Assembly (NCBI RefSeq): GCF_019457915.1
Contig: NZ_JAHZSS010000017.1
Span: 37,982 to 101,981, forward strand
Length of the DNA: 64,000 bases
Source of the DNA: Neiella holothuriorum
Lineage (GTDB): Bacteria; Pseudomonadota; Gammaproteobacteria; Enterobacterales; Neiellaceae
Direction: 5' to 3'
Position 1 is the stretch's first letter, and every line of letters begins with the position of its first letter. The notes below the pieces were generated by a model. The model had not been told where the DNA came from, made no database searches, and worked only from the letters and a program-made list of their open reading frames with translations. The position numbers and the translations under genes are program-made. This document shows, in pieces, positions 35,686-43,131 of this stretch.

Positions 35686-35829
35686 ATGACTAAATCAGCC
35701 TCACTTTTTCGCTTGGTATTGGTTGTTGCCCTTGTCTTAGGTTCGATTCAAGCCGGTAAAGCGGCAATTGATTCGGTTCAAGCAAGTGTTGTTCAGCACC
35801 AAACAGCGTTAGCACAAGCTGCAAAGTAA
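35686..35829 (+). CDS. Small membrane or secreted peptide, 47 aa
   Basis: Codes for MTKSASLFRLVLVVALVLGS followed by IQAGKAAIDSVQASVVQHQT and ALAQAAK. The first 25 residues look like a signal peptide or single membrane helix with a possible IQA cleavage site; the rest is a small amphipathic helix rich in Ala and Gln. It has its own paired-hairpin leader like its neighbours and lies between bet and exo, which supports its being a real gene. Function unknown. Confidence 0.7.
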   Translation: MTKSASLFRLVLVVALVLGSIQAGKAAIDSVQASVVQHQTALAQAAK

Positions 35830-35837
35830 CCACTTAA

Positions 35838-35886
35838 CCCTGAAGGGGAGTTCTCTCCTTCAGGGGAGTCTCCCTTCAAAGGAGGC
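35838..35886 (+). promoter_or_regulatory. Paired-hairpin leader before exo
   Basis: Hairpin A: CCCTGAAGG (35838-35846) with CCTTCAGGG (35857-35865), 9 bp perfect. Hairpin B: GTCTCC (35868-35873) with GGAGGC (35881-35886), 6 bp, one G-U, covering the ribosome-binding GGAGG. Start at 35890. Confidence 0.7.
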
Positions 35887-35889
35887 AAT

Positions 35890-36906
35890 ATGAAGGTTAT
35901 CGACCTATCACAACGTACTCCTGCATGGCACCAGTGGCGCATTGCAGGGGTTACGGCATCTGAAGCCCCAATTATTATGGGGCGTTCACCCTACAAAACA
36001 CCTTGGCGATTATGGGCAGAAAAAACCGGATTCGTATTACCGGAAGACCTGTCGAATAATCCAAATGTGCTTCGTGGTATAAGGTTGGAGCCTCAAGCAA
36101 GGCGAGCATTTGAGAATGCGCATAATGACTTTCTTCTGCCGTCATGTGCAGAAGCCGATCATAACGCAATCTTTCGAGCCAGCTTTGATGGCATCAACGA
36201 TGCGGGCGAACCCGTTGAACTGAAATGTCCTTGCCAGTCAGTTTTTGAGGATGTGCAAGCTCACCGAGAACAAAGCGAGGCGTACCAGTTGTATTGGGTG
36301 CAAGTACAGCATCAAATACTGGTCGCCAATAGCACGCGAGGTTGGTTGGTTTTCTATTTTGAGGATCAACTGATTGAGTTTGAAATACAGCGAGACGCGG
36401 CGTTCTTAACTGAGTTGCAAGAAACAGCGCTTCAGTTTTGGGAGTTAGTACAGACCAAAAAAGAGCCGTCAAAATGCCCTGAGCAAGATTGTTTTGTTCC
36501 CAAGGGTGAAGCCCAATACCGTTGGACATCGCTGTCTCGACAGTATTGCTCAGCACATGCCGAAGTGGTCCGACTGGAAAATCACATTAAATCTTTGAAA
36601 GAGGAAATGCGAGACGCCCAGTCAAAATTGGTCGCCATGATGGGTAACTACGCTCATGCCGACTATGCTGGGGTCAAACTCAGCCGCTACATGATGGCGG
36701 GCACGGTGGACTATAAGCAATTGGCCACCGATAAGTTAGGCGAGCTGGATGAACAGGTTTTAGCCGCTTACCGAAAAGCGCCACAAGAGCGGTTGCGCAT
36801 TAGCACCAATAAGCCAGAGCAGCCCGTTGAAACACCAATCAAAATCAGTCTTGAGCAAGATAACTTGGTTCTGCCAGGTGACTCGCCGAGCTCATTTTAC
36901 TTTTAA
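35890..36906 (+). CDS. exo: Exo: YqaJ/lambda-type 5'-3' exonuclease
   Basis: 338 residues. The N-terminal half carries the lambda exonuclease fold: QRTPAWHQWRIAGVTASEAP, RGIRLEPQARRAFE, then the catalytic FRASFDGI and EPVELKCPC (Asp and Glu-x-Lys). It resects double-strand ends for Bet. The C-terminal part has a short coiled coil and ends SPSSFYF, a tail shared with other proteins of this operon. Confidence 0.92.
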   Translation: MKVIDLSQRTPAWHQWRIAGVTASEAPIIMGRSPYKTPWRLWAEKTGFVLPEDLSNNPNVLRGIRLEPQARRAFENAHNDFLLPSCAEADHNAIFRASFDGINDAGEPVELKCPCQSVFEDVQAHREQSEAYQLYWVQVQHQILVANSTRGWLVFYFEDQLIEFEIQRDAAFLTELQETALQFWELVQTKKEPSKCPEQDCFVPKGEAQYRWTSLSRQYCSAHAEVVRLENHIKSLKEEMRDAQSKLVAMMGNYAHADYAGVKLSRYMMAGTVDYKQLATDKLGELDEQVLAAYRKAPQERLRISTNKPEQPVETPIKISLEQDNLVLPGDSPSSFYF

Positions 36907-36915
36907 CGTTCACTT

Positions 36916-36937
36916 GGAGCCGATTTCGGCTCCTTTC
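36916..36937 (+). terminator. Possible weak terminator after exo
   Basis: GGAGCCG (36916-36922) pairs with CGGCTCC (36927-36933) with loop ATTT, followed by TTTC. The short U-run suggests attenuation rather than full termination. About 210 bp without a gene separate exo from cobS. Confidence 0.5.
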
Positions 36938-37053
36938 TCATGCGCTTACATCGAGTGCATCAGAAAGCAGTTTCACTCGTAGCCAATGCTGGGTACGAAT
37001 GATAGAGCGAGCTGAACTCTTACATACACAGCCATACCACAATCAACACACCA

Positions 37054-37111
37054 CCCGACGGGGACTTCATTCCCTGTTGGGGCATGGGGCCTCGTTAAAA
37101 CTAATGAGGTT
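37054..37111 (+). promoter_or_regulatory. Paired-hairpin leader before the CobS-like gene
   Basis: Hairpin A: CCCGACGGGGA (37054-37064) with TCCCTGTTGGG (37071-37081), 11 bp with two G-U pairs, loop CTTCAT. Hairpin B is weaker: GGCCTC (37088-37093) with GAGGTT (37106-37111), including the ribosome-binding GAGG. Start at 37116. Confidence 0.6.
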
Positions 37112-37115
37112 TACC

Positions 37116-38075
37116 ATGACAGAACAATCCCCATTTTTGGTTCAAGTGAATCAAGCGTTTAATGTCCCGGCTCCTGATGCTTTCGTTCTGGAAGGATATG
37201 GTGCCGACACTACCCATCCAAACATTCCCGTTCGCAAGGACGAGTATGTTTTTAGAAAAGAAGACTTACGTGACGTATTGGCGTTCTTGTCTCACCCAGA
37301 CGGTGACGGTTTGTATATTACAGGCCCCACGGGATGCGGTAAGACCTCGCTAATTTGCCAAGTTGCTTCTCGATTGAATTGGCCTGTTCAGCAAATTACT
37401 GCGCACGGTCGATTGGAGTTGTCCGATCTTATCGGTCACCACACACTGGTTAATGGCAACATGACCTTTGTGTATGGGCCGCTGGCACTGGCTGTCAAGC
37501 ATGGCCATTTGCTGATCATTAATGAAATGGATCTTGCTGAGCCTGCTGAACTGGCTGGGCTCAATGACATTTTGGAAGGTGCCCCGTTGGTCATCGCACA
37601 AAATGGCGGTGAGATCATCATGCCACATGCCAAGTTTCGTTTTATCGCTACCGGCAACAGTGCGGGCAGCGGTGACCAAACGGGCTTGTATCAAGGTGTG
37701 CTCCAACAGAATTTGGCTTTTCTTGATCGCTTTAGAATCATCGAAGCGACCTATGCAGAGCCTTCTGTAGAGGAAGCCATTCTGGAGAACGTTGCGCCGG
37801 GCTTGCCAGAAGTCTTTCGCCAGAAAATGGTGAAAGTGGCTGGTGACATTCGTCGTCTCTTTATTGGGGGCGCGGATGGCGGTGCTGAGCTTAGTATCAC
37901 CATGTCCACTCGGACCTTGGTGCGCTGGGCAAAGTTAACACTTGCTTTCAAAGGTGCTCCTAACGCAGTGGAGTATGCACTGGTTCGGTCTTTGACGGCT
38001 CGTGCTGAGTTGGAGCAACGTGAAGCTATTCACCGTATTGCCGCTGATGTCTTCGGTGACCACTGGGAGGATTGA
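37116..38075 (+). CDS. cobS: CobS-like MoxR-type AAA+ ATPase
   Basis: 319 residues. Walker A is ITGPTGCGKTSL near residue 68, Walker B LLIINEMDLAEPAEL near 132, and sensor/arginine features LDRFRIIEATY follow. The family includes cobaltochelatase CobS and MoxR ATPases that work with von Willebrand-A partners; the vWA protein at 40466 is the likely partner. SXT/R391 elements carry cobS here, with no cobalamin genes nearby, so the substrate is not cobalt chelation. I took ATG 37116 after GAGG rather than an upstream in-frame start. Confidence 0.88.
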   Translation: MTEQSPFLVQVNQAFNVPAPDAFVLEGYGADTTHPNIPVRKDEYVFRKEDLRDVLAFLSHPDGDGLYITGPTGCGKTSLICQVASRLNWPVQQITAHGRLELSDLIGHHTLVNGNMTFVYGPLALAVKHGHLLIINEMDLAEPAELAGLNDILEGAPLVIAQNGGEIIMPHAKFRFIATGNSAGSGDQTGLYQGVLQQNLAFLDRFRIIEATYAEPSVEEAILENVAPGLPEVFRQKMVKVAGDIRRLFIGGADGGAELSITMSTRTLVRWAKLTLAFKGAPNAVEYALVRSLTARAELEQREAIHRIAADVFGDHWED

Positions 38076-38077
38076 TG

Positions 38078-38842
38078 ATGGAAAAGTGCTTTGCTCTTTA
38101 CCGTTACAGTCATTCTGATGGGACAGCCAAAGAATGGGCCATTTACGTTGGATCAGACACCCAGGAGATTGAAGTTCGGTTTGGAAAAGCTGGTCAAATG
38201 TCGCAGCAGCGATTGATTGACTCGACTGATCCTAACGCTGAAGCAGACCGACGAATCAATGAGAAAATCAACAAGGGTTATCGATTTGTTGGACACGTCG
38301 GCATTGATCATCAAGGGCGGCCATTTGAACTCTCAAATGCGCTAGATAGCGTCGCGTGCGCCAATAACGTCAGTTGGGAGTTTCGTACTCGCAAGGACGT
38401 CAATGGCCAAATCTCGCTGGCTCAAAAAGCGTTGTTCGATATGGCAAAGCTGCTTGAAGCCTATGGCTTGGCTGTTATTGATGATAACCAGGTCAGGATT
38501 GGAAAATGGTCATTAGGGTTTTGCAAAAGCGGATTACCTAGTACCAATCAAATCAGCATGGTGTCAGGTGAAGGCGCTGGCATTGTTAACACTGATGATG
38601 GCCCGTGGCCATTGTTGCTGTTACTGGCCTTTAAGCGTCAATTACCACCATTGTGTTCGCTCACAGTAGCGAGTCCTGAAGGGATAGAAGTATCCGACCA
38701 ACTGAAGTTGGAAAAAGATGTATTGCGGTTGCTAGGCAGTGATTTAGAGCGGGTTCGCCCGATTGCTGAAGCACTGGACTTAATGCCTGCGAAAATCGAT
38801 CTCAACCAATCGTCGCCTGATTCGCAAAATTACTATTTCTGA
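38078..38842 (+). CDS. WGR-like domain protein
   Basis: 254 residues. The first 75 residues (ALYRYSHSDGTAKEWAIYVG then VRFGKAGQMSQQRLID) resemble the WGR domain found in PARPs and in MoxR/vWA-associated proteins, a nucleic-acid-binding module. The remainder is unrecognised. It ends SPDSQNYYF. It starts behind GGGAGG at 38065-38070, directly after cobS with the stop codons nearly overlapping, so it is coupled to cobS and lacks its own paired-hairpin leader. Confidence 0.7.
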   Translation: MEKCFALYRYSHSDGTAKEWAIYVGSDTQEIEVRFGKAGQMSQQRLIDSTDPNAEADRRINEKINKGYRFVGHVGIDHQGRPFELSNALDSVACANNVSWEFRTRKDVNGQISLAQKALFDMAKLLEAYGLAVIDDNQVRIGKWSLGFCKSGLPSTNQISMVSGEGAGIVNTDDGPWPLLLLLAFKRQLPPLCSLTVASPEGIEVSDQLKLEKDVLRLLGSDLERVRPIAEALDLMPAKIDLNQSSPDSQNYYF

Positions 38843-38878
38843 TAGTGGTATTGCCATTAGCGCGTCAACTACTACCAC

Positions 38879-38939
38879 CCAAACGGGGGCCATTGCTCCT
38901 GTTTGGAGTGGTGCGTCCCCATCTCGCATGAGGATGCAC
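38879..38939 (+). promoter_or_regulatory. Paired-hairpin leader before the DUF3150 gene
   Basis: Hairpin A: CCAAACGGGGGC (38879-38890) with GCTCCTGTTTGG (38895-38906), 12 bp with two G-U pairs, loop CATT. Hairpin B: GTGCGTCC (38911-38918) with GGATGCAC (38932-38939), 8 bp, one G-U, holding the ribosome-binding AGGA. The ATG is at 38941. Confidence 0.75.
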
Positions 38940-38940
38940 T

Positions 38941-39894
38941 ATGAGTATTCAAACCCTCGACAAACTTTTGATTTGTCACATCGACTGTTCCATCTGGAGC
39001 GGTAGAAAAAAACTAAGGCCTGAAGATTTCAGATTAGCCAATGGCAGCCAACTTCCACCGAAGGATGTTGCCAGCTTAGGGAGTAAAAAAATTTGCGACC
39101 CAGAGGCATTGGCGAACTTTGAACGGCTTAAAAAAGAAGCGCAGCGCTTGTGTGAGCAAGTCGGTGTGCGGTTTTTAGGTGGCTATGCCGTCCCTGAAGA
39201 CCGAATTGATCAGATTGTTCCAGAGCTTGACCGGATCGGTCAGGAGTTTGCGCAGTGTAAGCAGTTGTTCTTGGACAACTATGATCAGGTGACGTTTGAC
39301 TGGGTTGCGAAACACCCGGAATTTGCAGATGCAATCCGGCGTGCGCTGTCACCCATCGAAGACGTGGAACAACGGCTTCAGTTCGATTATGCCATCTATC
39401 GAATGCAACCGGCTGAACAAGCTGGAGGCTTAGATGACAAGGTCAATGGTATGGGACACACCCTCTTTAGGGAGGTGGCTCGTGATGCCAATGAACTGTT
39501 TGAGCGTTCCGTTGCAGGCAAGAATCAAATCAGTCAGCGAGCCCTTAATCCGCTCAAGCGATTAAGAGACAAGTTGGATGGTTTGTCCTTCCTGGATCAT
39601 CGAGTTCAGCCGATGGTTGAAGCGATGGACAATTTATTTGTTCGTCTGCCGAAGACCGGCCCTGTGACAGACAATCTCTATCACGAACTGATGGCGACCA
39701 TTTTAATTTTGTCTGATCCAGACAAGATGAGAATGCACGGTGAAGGTCAATTGGATATCAGACAACTGATGCCCAAACCTGAACCTAAACCCGCACAGCC
39801 AGTATCTGCTCAGGCAGATAACTTACGTGCAATACCCCAACCAACCGTCAGACCAAACCTTGGTGCGACTGTACCAAACTCATTTTATTTCTAA
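38941..39894 (+). CDS. DUF3150-like protein
   Basis: 317 residues. The beginning (LDKLLICHIDCSIWSGRKKL followed by PEDFRLANGSQLPPKDVASL) matches the DUF3150 family, which is usually encoded between MoxR-type ATPases and vWA proteins. Mostly helical thereafter, with a proline-rich linker (KPEPKPAQP) before a C-terminus ending VPNSFYF. Biochemical role unknown; the context suggests a subunit or adaptor of the CobS/vWA complex. Confidence 0.8.
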   Translation: MSIQTLDKLLICHIDCSIWSGRKKLRPEDFRLANGSQLPPKDVASLGSKKICDPEALANFERLKKEAQRLCEQVGVRFLGGYAVPEDRIDQIVPELDRIGQEFAQCKQLFLDNYDQVTFDWVAKHPEFADAIRRALSPIEDVEQRLQFDYAIYRMQPAEQAGGLDDKVNGMGHTLFREVARDANELFERSVAGKNQISQRALNPLKRLRDKLDGLSFLDHRVQPMVEAMDNLFVRLPKTGPVTDNLYHELMATILILSDPDKMRMHGEGQLDIRQLMPKPEPKPAQPVSAQADNLRAIPQPTVRPNLGATVPNSFYF

Positions 39895-39897
39895 CGT

Positions 39898-39951
39898 CCT
39901 TGAGGGCATGTTGCCCTGAAGGGCGCATGTCCTCTGAACTATGTAAGAGGA
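39898..39951 (+). promoter_or_regulatory. Paired-hairpin leader before the 146-aa gene
   Basis: Hairpin A: CCTTGAGGGC (39898-39907) with GCCCTGAAGG (39913-39922), 9 of 10 pairs. Hairpin B: TCCTCT (39930-39935) with AGAGGA (39946-39951), 6 bp perfect, covering the ribosome-binding site. Start at 39956. Confidence 0.65.
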
Positions 39952-39955
39952 AATT

Positions 39956-40396
39956 ATGCAATCAACCATCCATAACCCCAGCCAACTGAACCAGTTTGAA
40001 GCACATTTTCGTGGTGTGACTGATGCGGTTGAAAGTGAATCGATACCAGAAGTGGCGTGTTGTCGAACGTTAGTACAACGGTCGTACTCAACACATAGTG
40101 TCGTGATCCCCAAGAATCCTGTTTTGATCGCAGATGCGGACGAACAAGGAGCTTGGGTAACGGCCATGGTATTTGTTCCAAACATGGCATTGCAGCAAAC
40201 CGCTTTTGAGCGGGCCTGGCTGCAATATCAACACGAGGTGTCTACTCAGTTACAAGATCAGTACGGTCTGACATTGGATGACATCCTGAGTTTAGACCAG
40301 CTTAAAACGTCATTTGAGCAGCACGAGAGTCCAGCTCAATTGGTGGCTTGGTTAGGTCAAAAATACGACCTGGATAAGCTAAAAGCACAGGTTTAA
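39956..40396 (+). CDS. Unknown protein in the CobS/vWA module
   Basis: 146 residues without a recognised family, signal peptide or membrane segment. Features include TCRT-like VACCRTLVQRSYSTHSVVIP and a helical C-terminal half (DQYGLTLDDILSLDQLKTSF). It sits between the DUF3150 and vWA genes and carries its own paired-hairpin leader. Function unknown. Confidence 0.7.
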   Translation: MQSTIHNPSQLNQFEAHFRGVTDAVESESIPEVACCRTLVQRSYSTHSVVIPKNPVLIADADEQGAWVTAMVFVPNMALQQTAFERAWLQYQHEVSTQLQDQYGLTLDDILSLDQLKTSFEQHESPAQLVAWLGQKYDLDKLKAQV

Positions 40397-40407
40397 ACAT
40401 CCATATT

Positions 40408-40465
40408 CCCAGCGGGGAAACGCTCCCGCTGAGGGAGTATTCCCCCTAATGATTAGGAGACTCCC
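40408..40465 (+). promoter_or_regulatory. Paired-hairpin leader before the vWA gene
   Basis: Hairpin A: AGCGGG (40411-40416) with CCCGCT (40425-40430), extended by flanking C-G pairs. Hairpin B has two layers: GGGAGT (40433-40438) with ACTCCC (40460-40465), and CCTAA (40445-40449) with TTAGG (40453-40457). The ribosome-binding GGAG at 40456-40459 is enclosed. Start at 40466. Confidence 0.7.
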
Positions 40466-42121
40466 ATGAATCATCCATTAAAAAATGCACTGCCAATCGT
40501 TGCCGCCGCTTATGGCGAAAAGTTTGGTGTGAAGGTGCTTATTCAAGGACAAGATGCGTTTACCGATGGTGAGCGGATTGTGATCCCAACAGCAAACCCA
40601 GACGACCCACACTATCAACAGATAGCTTGGGGTTATCTGGCTCATGAAGCGGCGCATATTCGGCATACCAATTTTGACATGGTGCAGAAGGCGTCGTCCA
40701 AACCGATCCGTAAGGCACTTCTCAATATCATTGAGGACGTTCGCATTGAAAACGAATTGGCAAAGGATTACCCCGGAACCCGGCGCAGTATTTCGCAAGT
40801 GATTGAGTACATGGTAGACACTCAGCAAATGTGTGTACCTGAACAGCTTGAGCCTGCATCTAACTTGCAAGCCTGGTTGTTGTTCCGCTTGAGATGCCAT
40901 TTTCTGGGCCAGAAAGCGCTGACGCCTTTGTATCAAGCAGTTGATGAAAGAGTGAGACAACTCTTTCCTGCCGCAGCGATGAGCCGGTTAAGCGCCATGC
41001 TGACAGCAGTGCCTAGCTTAGGGTCTACAGGTGAAGTGCTGAAACTTGTCGATGCCATCGTTGCCATGTTGGAAGAAGAATCTCGTCCACCACAGGATGA
41101 GTCGGATGCTGATAGCGGTAATGACATTGGACAAGATTCGAGTAATGACAGCAATAGCAGTAGTGACAGTCAAACCCCGGAAACAGGTTCGTCTGCAACA
41201 GGGGATGCTGCTGAAACGGGTGATTCTGATAACTCTGATCAAGCTGACAACTTGCGACAAGCCTTAGAGGCCAGTGCCGCTCAGTTTGAACCCGATACCT
41301 TTGCACAAGTGGCAGAAGTGTTGTCGGAACAAGCTGAAGGACATCAGGGCGTCACTCCACTCAGTTTGCCCCAAGCAGAGCAGGCAATGTTGGGTGATGA
41401 GGCTATTTTGACCTTATCGGCGTCGGAGTCTGCTCAAATTCGAGCCCGACTTAGGGGCATGGTTCAGTCCAGTCAGGACAATCGGAATCATGTCAAAAGG
41501 CACGGTCTTCGAGTTGCAACCCATCGTCTTGCCGCTTCACAAGCAGGTGAGTCGAGATTGTTTATTCAAAGGCAACCTCGCATTGCGCCTAATGCTGCTG
41601 TGCACTTGCTGGTCGATATATCGGGTTCAATGGGTAAACCCATTGGCGAAGGTAATCGAAAGTACTTTCATGTTGCCAATGAAGCTGCTTTGGCTTTGGC
41701 CATGGCACTGGAAGGCATACCGGGTGTTGTACCTGCGGTCAGTTATTTTCCTGGTATTCATCAGGAAGTTTCTATCGCGTTATTGCCCAAGCAATCGGTT
41801 CGACATCGGGCCGCCTGTTTTGACCAAAAACCACGAGGTTGTACGCCTATGGCACAAGCGATGTGGTTTGCTGCAAACAGTTTGTTAGCACAAAAACAGA
41901 AGCGAAAGCTAATGATAGTGCTAACGGATGGTGACCCAGATGATTGGGCTGCTACGCATGACATTGTTGACCGGTGCAGACGAAGTGGCTTTGAGCTGCT
42001 GGGAATAGGGATTCAAACACGCAGTGTTGAGAGATTCTTTCCACAAAGCATCGTGATTAACGACGTCAAAGATCTAAAGCGTGAGTTATTCGAAGTAACA
42101 CAACAACTGTTAATTCAGTAA
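40466..42121 (+). CDS. CobT-like vWA protein with HExxH motif
   Basis: 551 residues. The N-terminal third contains YLAHEAAHIRHTNF near residue 58, an HExxH metalloprotease-like motif. An acidic Ser/Asp-rich linker (about 200-260) follows, as in CobT. The C-terminal vWA domain has a complete MIDAS (LLVDISGSMGKP near 386, then T in GCTPMA and D in VLTDGDPDD). Such proteins are the effector partners of MoxR/CobS ATPases. Function in the ICE is unknown; combined protease-like and vWA features are worth noting. Confidence 0.85.
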   Translation: MNHPLKNALPIVAAAYGEKFGVKVLIQGQDAFTDGERIVIPTANPDDPHYQQIAWGYLAHEAAHIRHTNFDMVQKASSKPIRKALLNIIEDVRIENELAKDYPGTRRSISQVIEYMVDTQQMCVPEQLEPASNLQAWLLFRLRCHFLGQKALTPLYQAVDERVRQLFPAAAMSRLSAMLTAVPSLGSTGEVLKLVDAIVAMLEEESRPPQDESDADSGNDIGQDSSNDSNSSSDSQTPETGSSATGDAAETGDSDNSDQADNLRQALEASAAQFEPDTFAQVAEVLSEQAEGHQGVTPLSLPQAEQAMLGDEAILTLSASESAQIRARLRGMVQSSQDNRNHVKRHGLRVATHRLAASQAGESRLFIQRQPRIAPNAAVHLLVDISGSMGKPIGEGNRKYFHVANEAALALAMALEGIPGVVPAVSYFPGIHQEVSIALLPKQSVRHRAACFDQKPRGCTPMAQAMWFAANSLLAQKQKRKLMIVLTDGDPDDWAATHDIVDRCRRSGFELLGIGIQTRSVERFFPQSIVINDVKDLKRELFEVTQQLLIQ

Positions 42122-42143
42122 CCACATCCATTTTACCACCCTG

Positions 42144-42198
42144 CGGGGACGATTCCGTCCCCGTCTGGGCATGGGTTCGTCTCCGTTTTTTTGGAGAC
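42144..42198 (+). promoter_or_regulatory. Paired-hairpin leader before radC
   Basis: Hairpin A: CGGGGAC (42144-42150) with GTCCCCG (42157-42163), 7 bp perfect. Hairpin B: GTCTCC (42179-42184) with GGAGAC (42193-42198), 6 bp with an 8-nt T-rich loop, hiding the ribosome-binding GGAG. Start at 42203. Confidence 0.7.
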
Positions 42199-42202
42199 TC
42201 CT

Positions 42203-42700
42203 ATGAAAAACAAAAAATTCTTAGCTGGCGAAGAAGCCGGTACTTACATCGTTCCTGAGCAGGTGACCGAAGCCGATATATTAGATATGGCGCTCAAGCT
42301 TGCTCGTGGTCGATTGAGTAAAGGTCGCAAAATTGAACAGCCATCGTCGGCGTTCTCATACCTGCAAACACTGATGCACGAGTATGAGCACGAAGTCTTT
42401 GGAGTGCTGTTTCTTGATACAAAGCATCGCGTTATTCGATTTGAAGAGCTGTTCAAAGGCACTTTAGATGCGGCGAGCGTGTATCCAAGGGAAGTAACAA
42501 AGCGTGCGCTAGAGCTTAATGCGGCAGCAGTGATACTGGTTCATAACCATCCATCGGGTGATCCTGAACCTAGTGAAGCTGATAAACGCATCACTCATCG
42601 ACTCCGTGACGCCTTGTCACTTGTTGATATTCGAACGCTTGACCATGTTGTGGTCGCATCCGAGGGCTGCGTTTCGCTTGCCGAACGCGGTTATCTTTAA
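42203..42700 (+). CDS. radC: RadC-like JAB/MPN domain protein
   Basis: 165 residues of the RadC family. EVFGVLFLDTKHRVIRFEEL and the zinc-binding AAAVILVHNHPSGDPEPSEA followed by D make up the JAMM motif. RadC-like genes are standard in mobile elements, but their biochemical role is unsettled. ATG 42203 follows GGAG at 42193; the TTG twelve bases upstream is not used. The stop overlaps the start of the next gene as TAATG. Confidence 0.9.
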   Translation: MKNKKFLAGEEAGTYIVPEQVTEADILDMALKLARGRLSKGRKIEQPSSAFSYLQTLMHEYEHEVFGVLFLDTKHRVIRFEELFKGTLDAASVYPREVTKRALELNAAAVILVHNHPSGDPEPSEADKRITHRLRDALSLVDIRTLDHVVVASEGCVSLAERGYL

Positions 42701-43041
42701 TGAATGGGCGCATTGCCCATTCTCCTACATCACAAAAGCAGTCCCATCAACACACATCATCACAGCTCGAATTTCTATTTGAGTTTGATGATGCCCCAGT
42801 CACTTGGTCTGACACGGAAATCTGGCAGTTACGCGAAGGCATTCTATTGGATGCGATCCGTGTGTTGCTGGACGGTCGTGTCAGTACTCGGTTGCGCAAG
42901 GATGTGTTGTCGTGGATTCAAAATGACGAATTAGCGCCATTTTGCTTTCGTGTTTGCGCAATGGCTGCGGTTGTCGATCCTGATGTGCTTCGTGATTCCA
43001 TCATGTGGCTATTAAGACGACATGGTATCCGGCTTGACTAA
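42700..43041 (+). CDS. Unknown protein coupled to radC
   Basis: 113 residues; the ATG shares its A with the radC stop codon. The core (WQLREGILLDAIRVLLDGRV, RKDVLSWIQNDELAPFCFRV, DSIMWLLRRHGIRLD) is helical and resembles no family I know. A second ATG four bases downstream is out of frame. Translational coupling and position in the operon are the only clues to its role. Confidence 0.7.
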   Translation: MNGRIAHSPTSQKQSHQHTSSQLEFLFEFDDAPVTWSDTEIWQLREGILLDAIRVLLDGRVSTRLRKDVLSWIQNDELAPFCFRVCAMAAVVDPDVLRDSIMWLLRRHGIRLD

Positions 43042-43045
43042 CGCT

Positions 43046-43111
43046 CCTGCATTAACCGAACGGCTAATGCAGGACCTAAGCTGACTTTTACCTCATGTGG
43101 TAGGAGTCGGC
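43046..43111 (+). promoter_or_regulatory. Paired-hairpin leader before the primase-like gene
   Basis: Hairpin A: CCTGCATTA (43046-43054) with TAATGCAGG (43065-43073), 9 bp perfect. Hairpin B: GCTGACT (43080-43086) with AGTCGGC (43105-43111) plus TACC/GGTA inside. Here an SD-like TAGGAG lies in the stem, but the gene also has a free AAGGAGGT at 43121-43128, so this leader may have lost control over initiation. Confidence 0.6.
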
Positions 43112-43131
43112 ATTTTACTTAAGGAGGTTAT

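Noticed and set aside
33880..43073. Hairpin A elements as intrinsic terminators
   Set aside because: None is followed by a U-run, and termination at each would silence the operon; they are better read as leader structures.
33880..43111. The leaders as a CRISPR or other sequence-repeat array
   Set aside because: Only the fold recurs; the sequences differ and spacing is set by genes of 0.14-1.7 kb.
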